From assembly GCA_008107755.1 (NCBI GenBank), contig VIRH01000137.1:62001-126000 (forward strand): a stretch of 64,000 nt of DNA. The letters are read 5' to 3'. The notes under the pieces were generated by a model. It was not told the origin of the DNA. It ran no database searches and worked only from the letters and a program-made list of their open reading frames with translations. Shown here one piece after another: positions 17,854 through 27,193 of the stretch. This stretch comes from Rhodobacterales bacterium (lineage in GTDB: Bacteria > Pseudomonadota > Alphaproteobacteria > Rhizobiales > Stappiaceae). How positions within the stretch are numbered: the first letter of the stretch is position 1; each line of letters starts with the position of its first letter. The position numbers and the translations under genes are program-made.

Positions 17854-18285
17854 ATGACTGACATGCCAACGCTCGCCCTGGTTGCCCATGACGCCAAGAA
17901 GGATGCCATGGTGGAATTTGCCCGGCGCCATGAAGACAAGCTGGCCGCGTTCAACCTTGTGGGTACCGGCACAACCGGCGGGCGCATCAACGATGCCTGC
18001 CCTGCGCTGAACATCACCCGCCTGAAGAGCGGCCCGCTTGGCGGTGACCAGCAGATCGGTGCGATGATTGCCGAAGGCAAATTGCAGGGGCTGATCTTCT
18101 TCATCGACCCGCTGTCGCCCATGCCGCATGATGTCGACGTGAAAGCCCTGATGCGACTGGCGGTTGTCTACGACATGCCGATGGCGCTCAATCCGTCGAC
18201 CGCGGATATCCTTTTGAGGTCCGCCCGGCTCAAGGGCCTTCACACCACGTCCGCAACTCCCGAAGTCAGTGCCTATTCGTCATGA
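17854..18285 (+). CDS. mgsA: Methylglyoxal synthase
   Basis: 143 residues. The family signature is complete: SGPLGGDQQIG with the catalytic aspartate, then FFIDPLSPMPHDVDVKALMR with the phosphate-binding and second acidic residues. It converts dihydroxyacetone phosphate to methylglyoxal and phosphate, a bypass of lower glycolysis used when sugar phosphates build up. Its stop overlaps the glk start by four bases (ATGA), so both are translated together. Confidence 0.95.
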   Translation: MTDMPTLALVAHDAKKDAMVEFARRHEDKLAAFNLVGTGTTGGRINDACPALNITRLKSGPLGGDQQIGAMIAEGKLQGLIFFIDPLSPMPHDVDVKALMRLAVVYDMPMALNPSTADILLRSARLKGLHTTSATPEVSAYSS

Positions 18286-19322
18286 GTTTTTCCGAAAGCC
18301 CCAAGTCTTTCGCCTATCCTGTTCTGGTCGCCGATATCGGCGGGACGAATGCCCGTTTCGCTCTCGTGGAGGGAGCAGATGCGCCGACGCTCATGTGCGG
18401 CAAGACGGCAACTGCCGACCATCCCGACATCTGCTCCGCAATCCGTGCCGCCGTCTTGCCCGAAGCCAGCGCGGCACCACGCACCGCCATCATTGCCGTG
18501 GCAGGACCGGTGACAGGCGACAAGATCCCCCTGACCAACGCGGCCTGGGTCATCGAACCGCTCAAGATGATCGCCGATCTCGGTCTCGATGACGTCATCG
18601 TGCTCAATGACTTCGAGGCTCAGGCCCTGGCCCTGCCTGGCTACCAAGGCGGCGACATCGAGCAGGTCGGCAGCGGGACGGTCCGCGAGGCCAGCGCAAA
18701 GGTGGTACTGGGTCCGGGAACCGGTCTCGGGGCGGCCGTAATGATCCACGCCGCCGGCAAATGGATCCCCGTTCCCGGCGAAGGCGGTCACGTGGAGATC
18801 GGCCCCGTGAGCGACGAGGATTTCGGCATCTGGCCGCATCTGGAGCGCGTTGGCGGACGGCTCGGCGCCGAGCAGATCCTAAGCGGCACCGGACTGCCGC
18901 GCCTGGCACGCGGCGTCTGCACCTGGATGCAGGCCGAGCGAGATTTCGTAACGCCGGCCAGCATCACCCGGGCGGCGGAGGACAACGATCCGGTCGCGGT
19001 CAAGACGCTGGAAGTGTTCGCCCGCGCCATGGGACGGCTGGCCGGTGACTTCGCGCTGACCGTGCTCGCGCGCGGCGGCGTCTACCTGACCGGCGGCATC
19101 ACGCCTCGCATCACCCGGTTTCTGACGGACGGAAACTTCCGATCCGCCTTTGAGACCAAGGCCCCCCATGACGCACTGATGGCGAAGATCCCGACCTTCA
19201 TCGTCCGCCATCCCGACCCGGCGGTGGAAGGCCTCGCCTCGTTCGCGCGGGCGCCTGCCGCCTTCGCGGTCGACACGCTCGGGCGGCACTGGTCGCGCGG
19301 GCAGGCTACGTCAACGGCCTGA
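18282..19322 (+). CDS. glk: Glucokinase (bacterial Glk family)
   Basis: 346 residues. The ATP phosphate motif LVADIGGTNARF lies near the N-terminus, VVLGPGTGLG in the middle, and EGGHVEIGP supplies sugar-contact residues. It phosphorylates glucose to glucose-6-phosphate with ATP. The start overlaps mgsA by four bases and hrpB follows after nine bases, so mgsA-glk-hrpB is one transcription unit. Pairing with mgsA suggests that entry into glycolysis and its overflow bypass are set together. Confidence 0.94.
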   Translation: MSFSESPKSFAYPVLVADIGGTNARFALVEGADAPTLMCGKTATADHPDICSAIRAAVLPEASAAPRTAIIAVAGPVTGDKIPLTNAAWVIEPLKMIADLGLDDVIVLNDFEAQALALPGYQGGDIEQVGSGTVREASAKVVLGPGTGLGAAVMIHAAGKWIPVPGEGGHVEIGPVSDEDFGIWPHLERVGGRLGAEQILSGTGLPRLARGVCTWMQAERDFVTPASITRAAEDNDPVAVKTLEVFARAMGRLAGDFALTVLARGGVYLTGGITPRITRFLTDGNFRSAFETKAPHDALMAKIPTFIVRHPDPAVEGLASFARAPAAFAVDTLGRHWSRGQATSTA

Positions 19323-19331
19323 TCTCAGCTC

Positions 19332-21803
19332 ATGGCGCATGCCCCTGTCTTCAAGTCACCGCTTCCGATAGATGGCGTTCTGCCCGACCTGGTGGCGGCG
19401 CTGGAGAGCGGACCCAACGCGGTGCTGGTGGCGGAACCGGGCGCCGGCAAGACCACCCGCGTGCCGCTGGCCCTCCTCGACGCCGGCTGGCGCGGGGACG
19501 GAAAGATCCTCGTGCTGGAACCCCGGCGCCTTGCCGCCAGGGCGGCCGCAAGACGCATGGCGAGCGAGCTTGGCGAGAAGGCCGGCGAGACAGTCGGCTA
19601 TCGCGTCCGCATGGAAACGCGCGTGAGCGCCCGAACGCGCATCGAGGTGATCACCGAAGGTGTCTTTACCCGCCTCATTCTGGACGACCCCGAACTCAGC
19701 GGTGTTGCCGCGGTTCTCTTCGACGAATTCCACGAACGCTCCCTCGACGGGGACCTGGGGCTGGCGCTTGCCCTCGACGTTCAATCGGCCCTGCGCGAGG
19801 ACCTGCGCCTTCTGCCCATGTCCGCGACGCTGGACGCTGCCGGACTGTCCACCCTTCTGGGCAACGCGCCGGTGATCGAGAGCAAGGGGCGCAGCTATCC
19901 GGTGGAGACACGCTATCTCGGCCGCGACGCCAAGGAGCGGATCGAGCCTCAGGCCGCCCGCGCCGTCCGTCAGGCGCTGACTGAGGAAACCGGCTCGATC
20001 CTCGTCTTTCTGCCCGGACAGGGTGAGATCAAACGAACCGAGAGCCTTCTGGCAGGGTCCCTGCCCGCGCATTGCCAGCTGGCGCCGCTTTACGGCGGCC
20101 TCGACGCCAGGGCGCAGGACGCAGCAATTCGCCCCGCAGCCGAGGGAACGCGCAAGATCGTGCTTTCGAGTGCCATCGCCCAGACCTCCCTGACGATCGA
20201 GGGCGTTCGGGTTGTCATCGACAGCGGTCTGGCGCGCGTGCCCAGATACGAACCACAGACCGGCCTGACACGGCTCGAAACCGTTCGCGTCTCGAGGGCC
20301 TCCGCCGACCAGCGCCGCGGCCGAGCAGGACGAACGGACCCGGGTGTTTGTTACCGCCTTTGGGACGAAGCGCAGACGGTTGCGCTGCCCGCTGCCGAGG
20401 CGCCGGAAATCCTTGAAGCGGACCTGACCGGTCTCGTTCTCGATCTGGCGGCCTGGGGCACGCCCGATCCAGCAGCCCTCACCTTTCCCGATCCGCCACC
20501 GCAAGCCGCCTGGACGGAAGCAACGAGCCTGCTGCGTGATCTTCATGCGATTGATTTGTCCGGTCGGCTGACCGATCAGGGCAAGGCACTTGCGGCGCTG
20601 CCGCTGCACCCGCGTCTTGCTCACATGATTCTGGACGGCAAGGCCCGCGGCCTTGGCTATACCGCGGCCCTGACGGCGCTCCTGCTGTCGGAGCCCGGTC
20701 TCGGCGGGCGCGATCCGGACGTGCGGGCGCGTCTTCAGGCGCTGCGTCATGACAGAAGCCAGCGGGCGAAAGATGGAAAGTCCCTCGCCGAGCGTTGGCT
20801 GAAACAGGCCGGCGGCAGCGGGACCGATCTGGATATGGAAAGCGCCGGCCTTCTTCTTGCCCTTGCCTATCCGGACCGGGTCGCGCAGCAGCGCGGACAG
20901 ACAGGCCGCTTCCGGCTGGCCAACGGACGCGGTGCGGAACTCGACCCAGGCCACGCCCTTGCCGGGGAAGCGTTTCTGACGGTCGCCGACATTCAGGGCA
21001 AGGCCGCAAGCGGCCGCATCCAGCTCTGCGCGCCGATCTCAAGGGCGGATATCGAGGAGCTGTTCAGCGCGGAGATCGAAGAACAGGACGAGGTCCAACT
21101 GACCGGGGACGGTGCACTCAAGGCCCGGCGGGTCACCACATACAAAGCTGTGGAACTTCAATCCGTCAGCATTCGCACCGCCGATCCGGAAACCGTCGCG
21201 CGCGCGCTCCTCGCCGAGGTGCGTCGCCGCGGCCTGTCTCGCCTGCCCTGGAGCAAGGACCAGGAACGGTTACGCCGCCGGGTGGCCTACGCGCGCGATA
21301 ATGGTGCCGACGACCTGCCAGACCTTGGCGATGCTGCCTTGATCGACACTCTGGAAGACTGGCTCGCGCCCTATCTCGTGGGACTGACGAGCCTTGCGTC
21401 AATCGACGCCGCCGTGCTTGGCAATGCACTCACGGCGCTGCTTCCCTACGATGCGTCGGCCAGGCTCGAGGCACTGGCCCCCTCCCATTTCACGGCACCG
21501 ACCGGCAGCCGAGTTCCCATCGACTACGGCGCCGCCGCCGGGCCGACGCTGTCTATCCGCGTGCAGGAACTCTTCGGCCTGAAAGACCATCCATCCGTTT
21601 GCGCCGGCCGACTGCCCCTGATCCTCGAACTTCTCTCCCCCGCCCAGCGCCCGATCCAGATCACGAAGGATCTGCCGGGTTTCTGGGCAGGGTCCTGGTC
21701 GGACGTGAAAACCGACATGAAGGGCCGCTACCCGAAACACCCCTGGCCGGACGATCCGACGCAAGCCGAGGCGACACGGCGGGTGAAGCCGCGGGGGAGC
21801 TGA
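19332..21803 (+). CDS. hrpB: ATP-dependent helicase HrpB
   Basis: 823 residues, the family norm. DEAH/RHA helicase motifs appear in order: Walker A EPGAGKTTR (near 36), DEFH box in FDEFHERSLDG, SAT in MSATLDAAGL, motif V region SSAIAQTSLTIEGV and motif VI QRRGRAGRTDPG. The HrpB-specific C-terminal domain follows and ends with the WAGSW...RYPKHPWPDDP stretch typical of this family. The cellular role of HrpB is poorly defined; RNA remodelling is assumed from its relatives. Confidence 0.94.
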   Translation: MAHAPVFKSPLPIDGVLPDLVAALESGPNAVLVAEPGAGKTTRVPLALLDAGWRGDGKILVLEPRRLAARAAARRMASELGEKAGETVGYRVRMETRVSARTRIEVITEGVFTRLILDDPELSGVAAVLFDEFHERSLDGDLGLALALDVQSALREDLRLLPMSATLDAAGLSTLLGNAPVIESKGRSYPVETRYLGRDAKERIEPQAARAVRQALTEETGSILVFLPGQGEIKRTESLLAGSLPAHCQLAPLYGGLDARAQDAAIRPAAEGTRKIVLSSAIAQTSLTIEGVRVVIDSGLARVPRYEPQTGLTRLETVRVSRASADQRRGRAGRTDPGVCYRLWDEAQTVALPAAEAPEILEADLTGLVLDLAAWGTPDPAALTFPDPPPQAAWTEATSLLRDLHAIDLSGRLTDQGKALAALPLHPRLAHMILDGKARGLGYTAALTALLLSEPGLGGRDPDVRARLQALRHDRSQRAKDGKSLAERWLKQAGGSGTDLDMESAGLLLALAYPDRVAQQRGQTGRFRLANGRGAELDPGHALAGEAFLTVADIQGKAASGRIQLCAPISRADIEELFSAEIEEQDEVQLTGDGALKARRVTTYKAVELQSVSIRTADPETVARALLAEVRRRGLSRLPWSKDQERLRRRVAYARDNGADDLPDLGDAALIDTLEDWLAPYLVGLTSLASIDAAVLGNALTALLPYDASARLEALAPSHFTAPTGSRVPIDYGAAAGPTLSIRVQELFGLKDHPSVCAGRLPLILELLSPAQRPIQITKDLPGFWAGSWSDVKTDMKGRYPKHPWPDDPTQAEATRRVKPRGS

Positions 21804-21907
21804 GGCGGACGCTTCGGGCTCAAGCAATGCAATGCTTCATTCGGGCCTGCGAAGGACGCCCCTTGGCCCGTCTCGACTCAGGAGAAATCTGGCGCCCGCG
21901 TATGCCG

Positions 21908-21950
21908 CCCATCCTTCGAGACAGCGCTCGCGCGCTTCCTCAGGATGAGG
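21908..21950 (-). repeat. REP-like palindromic element, copy 2
   Basis: Reads CCCATCCTTCGAGAC, a GC-rich core and CTTCCTCAGGATGAGG on the plus strand, the reverse orientation of the copy at 2296-2338. Confidence 0.75.
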
Positions 21951-22010
21951 GTGTGGGTGGGCACAGTCTTGTTTCCGGGCACCCTTACTCTCGGCTTCTC
22001 TCCCTCTCAG

Positions 22011-22053
22011 CCTCATGCTGAGGAGGGCCGCAAGGCCCGTCTCGAAGCATGGG
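22011..22053 (+). repeat. REP-like palindromic element, copy 3
   Basis: Reads CCTCATGCTGAGGAG, a core GGCCGCAAGGCC that is itself palindromic, and GTCTCGAAGCATGGG. It is in the same orientation as copy 1 and inverted relative to copy 2. CAT-GCT and AGC-ATG replace CAT-CCT and AGG-ATG, a compensated change that keeps the pairing. Confidence 0.75.
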
Positions 22054-22108
22054 CTCCTTGCTCCGAGGACGGCCTGGGACAGCGCGGGTACAGGCTCCCG
22101 ACCTGTCC

Positions 22109-25100
22109 TCAATCGTCTGACGCAGCCACCAGGCTGGCGTTGCCGCCGGCGGCGGCCGTGTTGATCGAGACGACCTGTTCCAGAGCGAAGCGGGTCAGGT
22201 AGGCCGGGCCGCCCGCCTTGGGGCCAGTGCCGGAGAGGCCCGAGCCGCCGAAGGGCTGAGTGCCGACGACTGCGCCGATGGTGTTGCGGTTGACGTAGAT
22301 ATTACCCACTGAAAGCCGGTCGACGACCTTTTTCACTGTCGCATCGATGCGGCTGTGCACGCCCAGCGTCAGGCCGTAGCCGGTCGAGGCGATCTGGTCG
22401 AGAACCTTGTCGATGTCCTTTGCCTTGTAGCGGACGACATGCAGCACCGGGCCGAAGACCTCCCGCGTCAGGGCTTCGGCCTTGTCCAGCTCGATGATAT
22501 GCGGCGCGACCCAGGAGCCGTTGGCGAGCTTGCCGGTTGGTGCTTCGCCGGCATAGCGCAGCGTCTGGTTTTCGCGCATGTCATCGACATGGGAGATGAT
22601 GTTGTCCCTGGCTTCCTCGTCGATCACCGGACCGATGTCGGTGGAGGGCAGGCGCGGGTCGCCGAGCTTGAGCTCCTTGGCGGCGCCTTCGAGCATCTTC
22701 AGAAGGCTGTCGGCGACGTCTTCCTGCACATAGAGCAGACGCAAGGCGGAACAGCGCTGGCCGGCGGAGCGGAAGGCCGACATCATGACATCGTCACAGA
22801 CCTGTTCGGGCAGCGCCGTCGCGTCGACCAGCATGGCGTTGATGCCACCGGTCTCGGCGATGAGCGGAACGATCGGGCCGCGCTTGCCGGCAAGGGTCTT
22901 GTTGATCGCCCAGGCGGTTTCCGTCGATCCGGTGAAGGCAACGCCGGCGACGGCGGGATGCGAGGTGAGTGCAGCGCCGATATCGCCTTCGCCCGGCACC
23001 AGCAGGAAGACGTCATCCGGTATGCCGGCCTCATGCATGAGCCTGGCCGTCTCGTAGGCGATCAGCGGTGTCTGCTCTGCGGGTTTCGCCACAACCGCGT
23101 TGCCGGCAACGAGCGCCGCGCTGATCTGGCCGAGATAGATCGCAAGCGGGAAGTTCCAGGGCGAAATGCACACGAAAACACCGCGGCCACGATGGCGGTA
23201 CCGGTTTTCCTCACCGGTCGGCCCCGGCATCAGGCGCCCCTCACCAAAGAGGTCCCTCGCCTGCGCGGCGTAATAGCGGCAGAAGTCGACCGCCTCCCGG
23301 ATTTCGGCGATGCCATCCGGCAGGCATTTGCCGGCCTCCATTGACAGAATGGTCATGAGGCGGTCGCGATGGGCTTCCAGCAGATCGCCGACCTTGTCGA
23401 GGGCGGCGGCGCGTTCCTCCACGGGTCGGCGCGACCAGCGCTCGAAGCCCTTGCCGGCGGTGTCTATTGCCTTGCGGGCGGTCTCGGCATCCGCAAAGGT
23501 CACAGTTCCAACCTTGGTCGTGCCGTCAAAGGGCGCGAACACCGGATGGGCGTCGCCCTTGACGGCAAGGCCCTTGCCGAGCGGCTTGGCGTCGGCGAAC
23601 GGCGGTTCGAATGCCGACATGCCTTCGACCAGCAGATTGCGCTCGGCAGCATGGCCGAATTCAACGCCCGCGGAATTGTCCCGGCTTTCGCCGTAGAGCT
23701 TCTTCGGCAGCGGGATCGACCGGTTGACCGCATGAAGGCCATTGTCGAGGATTTCGGACGGGCGCTTCAGCAATGCCTCGACCGAAACCGAACTGTCTCC
23801 GACGATCGTCACGAAGGAGGAATTGGCGCCGTTTTCAAGAAGGCGGCGGACCAGATAAGCCAGCAGGTCCTTGTGGCCGCCGACTGGCGCGTAGATCCGG
23901 CAGGGAAATCCGTCGCGCTCGCACACGGACTTGTAGAGGCTTTCGCCCATGCCGTGGAGGCGCTGGAACTCGTAGCCTTCCGCCTTGCCGCCGGACAGTT
24001 CGATGATCTGGGCAACGGTCAGGGCGTTATGGGTCGCGAATTGCGGATAGAGCACGTCGCGCGCCGCCAGCATGCGCTTGGCGCAGCACAGGTAGGAAAG
24101 ATCCGTTGCCGCCTTGCGGGTGAAGACCGGATAGCCTTCGGCACCGCCTTCCTGCGCGTGCTTGACTTCCGTATCCCAGTAGGCGCCCTTGACCAGACGC
24201 ACCATCAGCTTGCGGTTGGTGGCGCGGGCCGCCTCGACCAGCCAGTCGATGACCTGTGTTCCGCGCTTCTGGTACGCCTGAACGGCAAGGCCGAAACCCT
24301 CCCAGCCTTCGGTGACCGGATCGTTGAGAAGGGCCGCGATGACGTCCAGAGAGATCTCGAGCCGGTCCGCCTCTTCGGCATCGACGGTGAAGTTCAGGTT
24401 CCTGTCCTTTGCCATCTGCGCAAGCTCGCGCAGCTTCGGCAGCAGCTCGTCGCGTACGCGCTCGCCATTGACGGACTGGTAGCGCGGGTGAAGCGCCGAC
24501 AGCTTGACGGAGATGCCCGGACGATCCGGAAGCGGCTTGTCGCCCGCAGCCTTGCCGATGGCCTCGATTGCCTTGGCATAGGACTGGAAATAGCGCTCCG
24601 CGTCATGCGCTGTGCGCGCGCCTTCGCCGAGCATGTCATAGGAATACCTGAAGCCCTTGGCCTGTTGCGCCTTGGCGCGTTCCAGAGCCTTCTGGATGGT
24701 TTCGCCCAGGACAAACTGATGACCGAGAAGCTGCATGGCCTTGCGGGTCGCCACCCGCACGGTCGGCATGCCCATGCGCTTGACGAGGCTGGACAGAACG
24801 CTCTGCGGCGTGTCGCCCGGGTGGAGAAGACGCGAGGTGACGCCAAGCGCCCAGGAGGAGGCAGAGACGAGCCAGGTATCCGATTTCGGTCCCGAGGGAT
24901 CATCGAACCGGGCGGCCGCCAGCTTGTCCTCGATCAGCTTGTCGGCAGTCTGGGCATCCGGCACCCGCAGGAGCGCCTCGGCCAGCACCATCATGGCCAG
25001 GCCTTCACGTGTCGTCAGGCCGAATTCGCGCATGAAGTCCTCGACACCGCCGAGGCCGACCTGAACCGAGCGCATGTCCTGGATATAGCCACGGGCACGC

Positions 25101-25249
25101 TGGTCGATCAGTTTCTCAACGACGGGGTCGCCTTTCGCTTCCTTCAGAAGAGCCTCGACGAGCGATTTGTCGTCAGGCGCATAAGCGGCCCGAAAAGGCT
25201 GGAGGGCTGCGGTATCAGTCGGTTTCATGGCTGCTGCATTTGCGGTCAT
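22109..25249 (-). CDS. putA: Bifunctional proline dehydrogenase / P5C dehydrogenase
   Basis: 1046 residues, matching the short bifunctional PutA class that lacks the N-terminal ribbon-helix-helix DNA-binding domain of the E. coli protein. The proline dehydrogenase barrel (roughly 80-480) shows SVKLSALHPRY and the FAD-site segment AYWDTEVKHAQ. The aldehyde dehydrogenase part (roughly 520-1030) carries the catalytic cysteine in SAGQRCSALR. It oxidises proline to glutamate, passing electrons to quinone and NAD. GGGAGA precedes the ATG. The lack of a DNA-binding domain fits control by the divergent Lrp-type gene. Confidence 0.96.
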   Translation of the reverse strand: MTANAAAMKPTDTAALQPFRAAYAPDDKSLVEALLKEAKGDPVVEKLIDQRARGYIQDMRSVQVGLGGVEDFMREFGLTTREGLAMMVLAEALLRVPDAQTADKLIEDKLAAARFDDPSGPKSDTWLVSASSWALGVTSRLLHPGDTPQSVLSSLVKRMGMPTVRVATRKAMQLLGHQFVLGETIQKALERAKAQQAKGFRYSYDMLGEGARTAHDAERYFQSYAKAIEAIGKAAGDKPLPDRPGISVKLSALHPRYQSVNGERVRDELLPKLRELAQMAKDRNLNFTVDAEEADRLEISLDVIAALLNDPVTEGWEGFGLAVQAYQKRGTQVIDWLVEAARATNRKLMVRLVKGAYWDTEVKHAQEGGAEGYPVFTRKAATDLSYLCCAKRMLAARDVLYPQFATHNALTVAQIIELSGGKAEGYEFQRLHGMGESLYKSVCERDGFPCRIYAPVGGHKDLLAYLVRRLLENGANSSFVTIVGDSSVSVEALLKRPSEILDNGLHAVNRSIPLPKKLYGESRDNSAGVEFGHAAERNLLVEGMSAFEPPFADAKPLGKGLAVKGDAHPVFAPFDGTTKVGTVTFADAETARKAIDTAGKGFERWSRRPVEERAAALDKVGDLLEAHRDRLMTILSMEAGKCLPDGIAEIREAVDFCRYYAAQARDLFGEGRLMPGPTGEENRYRHRGRGVFVCISPWNFPLAIYLGQISAALVAGNAVVAKPAEQTPLIAYETARLMHEAGIPDDVFLLVPGEGDIGAALTSHPAVAGVAFTGSTETAWAINKTLAGKRGPIVPLIAETGGINAMLVDATALPEQVCDDVMMSAFRSAGQRCSALRLLYVQEDVADSLLKMLEGAAKELKLGDPRLPSTDIGPVIDEEARDNIISHVDDMRENQTLRYAGEAPTGKLANGSWVAPHIIELDKAEALTREVFGPVLHVVRYKAKDIDKVLDQIASTGYGLTLGVHSRIDATVKKVVDRLSVGNIYVNRNTIGAVVGTQPFGGSGLSGTGPKAGGPAYLTRFALEQVVSINTAAAGGNASLVAASDD

Positions 25250-25391
25250 GACGATCTCCCAAAGAGCCCCTCAAGGGGCGCGCAAAAACATGTTTCTCAG
25301 AATATCCTGTTTCAGATCCCGTTTTTCTCTATTTTTTGGCGTCTGTGCCGTATATTCACCCACGATATCTCATCTTATAGGGATTTTCACC
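25250..25391. promoter_or_regulatory. putA-putR divergent promoter region
   Basis: 142 AT-rich bases between the divergent putA and Lrp-type regulator genes. Both promoters must lie here, and Lrp-type activators normally bind such a region. I could not single out a site. Confidence 0.5.
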
Positions 25392-25847
25392 ATGTTGGAC
25401 GCGACAGACCGGAGAATTCTAAAGGTGCTGCAGGTCGACGGCCGGATTACCAATACCGACCTCGCCGACAAGGTGAACCTGTCCGCGACCGCGACGGCCG
25501 AACGCATGAAGCGCCTCGTGCGCGACGGTTACATCGAGCATTTCTCCGCGAGCCTGAACCCCAGGAAAATTGACCGCGGGCTTCTGGTCTTTGTGGAAAT
25601 CCGGCTCGACCGTACTTCGCCGGAAATCTTCGACGCTTTCAAGTCCGCTGTCGAGCGCTCGACCGACATCATGGAGTGCCACATGGTCGCCGGCGGCTTC
25701 GACTATCTGATCAAGAGCCGCGTCAAGGACATGGAGGCTTATCGCGCCTTCCTGTCCGACGTCGTCCTGGCCCTTCCAGGCGTGCGCGAAACCCATACAT
25801 ATGCTGTGATGGAAGAGATCAAGGACACGCATATCCTGCCCGTATGA
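25392..25847 (+). CDS. putR: Lrp/AsnC-family regulator, probable proline-responsive activator of putA
   Basis: 151 residues: an N-terminal helix-turn-helix (ITNTDLADKVNLSATATAERMKRL, given here as positions about 19-42) followed by the AsnC effector domain (VAGGFDYLIKSRVKDMEAYRAF region). The ATG at 25392 gives the normal Lrp length; the frame opens further upstream but that part is non-family. Divergent placement next to putA is the standard arrangement for PutR, which senses proline and activates putA in alphaproteobacteria. The specific function is inferred from this arrangement. Confidence 0.88.
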   Translation: MLDATDRRILKVLQVDGRITNTDLADKVNLSATATAERMKRLVRDGYIEHFSASLNPRKIDRGLLVFVEIRLDRTSPEIFDAFKSAVERSTDIMECHMVAGGFDYLIKSRVKDMEAYRAFLSDVVLALPGVRETHTYAVMEEIKDTHILPV

Positions 25848-25944
25848 TGCTGACCACAAATGCAATTATTGTTCACAAAGCCTTGTGTTGACCGTGTCGT
25901 GATGGCCGCGCGAGGAACAGGCAGGACTTTTCGAGGGAAACGAC

Positions 25945-27189
25945 ATGAAACGCTTTTTGGCCGCCGGACTGGGAATTCTCGCACTGCTTGCGGCGCCTGC
26001 CACGAGCCTTGCGCAAAGCCCCGGATCGCCAGGGCCGGCCCCATCGCCCGCCTGGCAGGACGTGCTGGACGAGGCGCGCGGCCAGACGGTCTATTTCCAC
26101 GCCTGGGGCGGCGAGCCGAGAATCAACGCCTATATCCAGTGGGCCGCGCGCGAGGTCGAGCAGGCCCATGACGTTCGCGTCGTCCATGTGAAGACCACCG
26201 ACACCGCGTCAGTCGTCTCGCAGGTGCTTGCCGAAAAGTCAGTCGGCAAGTTCTCCGGCGGGGCAGTGGACCTCGTCTGGATCAACGGCGAGAATTTCGC
26301 GGCGATGAAGGACACAGGACTGCTTCAGAGCCAAGGCTGGGCGACGTCCCTTCCCAACTGGCAATATGTCGACGTGGAGAGCAAGCCGACGGTAAAGATC
26401 GATTTCACCGTTCCCACGGACGGTCTCGAGAGCCCCTGGGGCATGGCGAAGCTGGTCTTCATGCATGACACCGCGCGGCTGGCCGTTCCGCCGTCGACGC
26501 TTCAGGGACTGCTGGATTTCGCTCGGAAGAACCCGGGCCGCTTCGCCTATCCCCAGCCGCCCAATTTTTACGGCACGACCTTCCTGAAACAGGCACTCGC
26601 GCAGACCGTGACCGATCCGGCGGTGCTGTCGCGTCCGGTGAAGGACGCCGATTTTGAAACGGTAACGGCGCCTCTCTTTGCCTTTCTCGACGAATTGCAT
26701 CCGCTCTTGTGGCGTCAGGGCAAGGCCTTCCCGAAGGATGCCGCCCACATGCGCCAGCTTCTGGCGGACGGCGAACTCGACATCGCCTTTTCCTTCAACC
26801 CGTCCGACGCCTCGGCGGCGATCGCCAATGGCGAGTTGCCCGACACCGTACGCACCTTCGTGCTGGACGGCGGCACCATCGGCAACACGCATTTCGTTGC
26901 CATCCCGTTCAACAGCTCCAACGCGGCTGGAGCAAAGGTCTTCGCCGATTTCCTGATGAGCCCGCTGGCGCAATCGCGCAAGCAGGATCCGGAGATCTGG
27001 GGCGATCCGACGGTGCTGAATGTGGCTTCCCTGCCGGAAAGCGAAAAGGCGCGGTTCGACCGACTGGACCTCGGCGTTGCCACGCTGACGCCTGAAGAGC
27101 TCGGCCCCGTTCTGCCGGAACCTCAACCGAGCTGGGTAAGTGCTCTGGAGACGGCCTGGGAGGCGCGCTACGGAGCGGGAGGAGAATAA
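25945..27189 (+). CDS. ynjB: YnjB-family ABC transporter substrate-binding protein
   Basis: 414 residues with a signal peptide of about 24 residues (ending TSLAQ). The mature protein begins with the YnjB-type VYFHAWGGEPRINAYIQW stretch of the family-1 solute-binding fold; another family landmark is VDLVWINGENF. YnjBCD is a conserved but uncharacterised importer; its substrate is unknown, with relatives serving iron, thiamine, sulphate or polyamines. GAGGGA precedes the ATG by seven bases. The permease gene starts four bases beyond the stop. Confidence 0.88.
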   Translation: MKRFLAAGLGILALLAAPATSLAQSPGSPGPAPSPAWQDVLDEARGQTVYFHAWGGEPRINAYIQWAAREVEQAHDVRVVHVKTTDTASVVSQVLAEKSVGKFSGGAVDLVWINGENFAAMKDTGLLQSQGWATSLPNWQYVDVESKPTVKIDFTVPTDGLESPWGMAKLVFMHDTARLAVPPSTLQGLLDFARKNPGRFAYPQPPNFYGTTFLKQALAQTVTDPAVLSRPVKDADFETVTAPLFAFLDELHPLLWRQGKAFPKDAAHMRQLLADGELDIAFSFNPSDASAAIANGELPDTVRTFVLDGGTIGNTHFVAIPFNSSNAAGAKVFADFLMSPLAQSRKQDPEIWGDPTVLNVASLPESEKARFDRLDLGVATLTPEELGPVLPEPQPSWVSALETAWEARYGAGGE

Positions 27190-27193
27190 GCCT

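Larger units (their letters stand above)
21804..22108. other. Convergent intergenic region holding two REP-like elements
   Basis: 305 bases between hrpB and putA, which converge. Two copies of the REP-like palindrome lie about 60 bases apart in opposite orientation (21908-21950 and 22011-22053), so the transcript could form a large cruciform. No gene is seen. Confidence 0.7.

Noticed and set aside
19356..20954. A 532-codon minus-strand frame inside hrpB.
   Set aside because: Antisense to conserved helicase motifs; no domain seen.
23369..25573. A 734-codon plus-strand frame opposite putA.
   Set aside because: Antisense to a complete PutA with conserved motifs; composition looks like translated complement.
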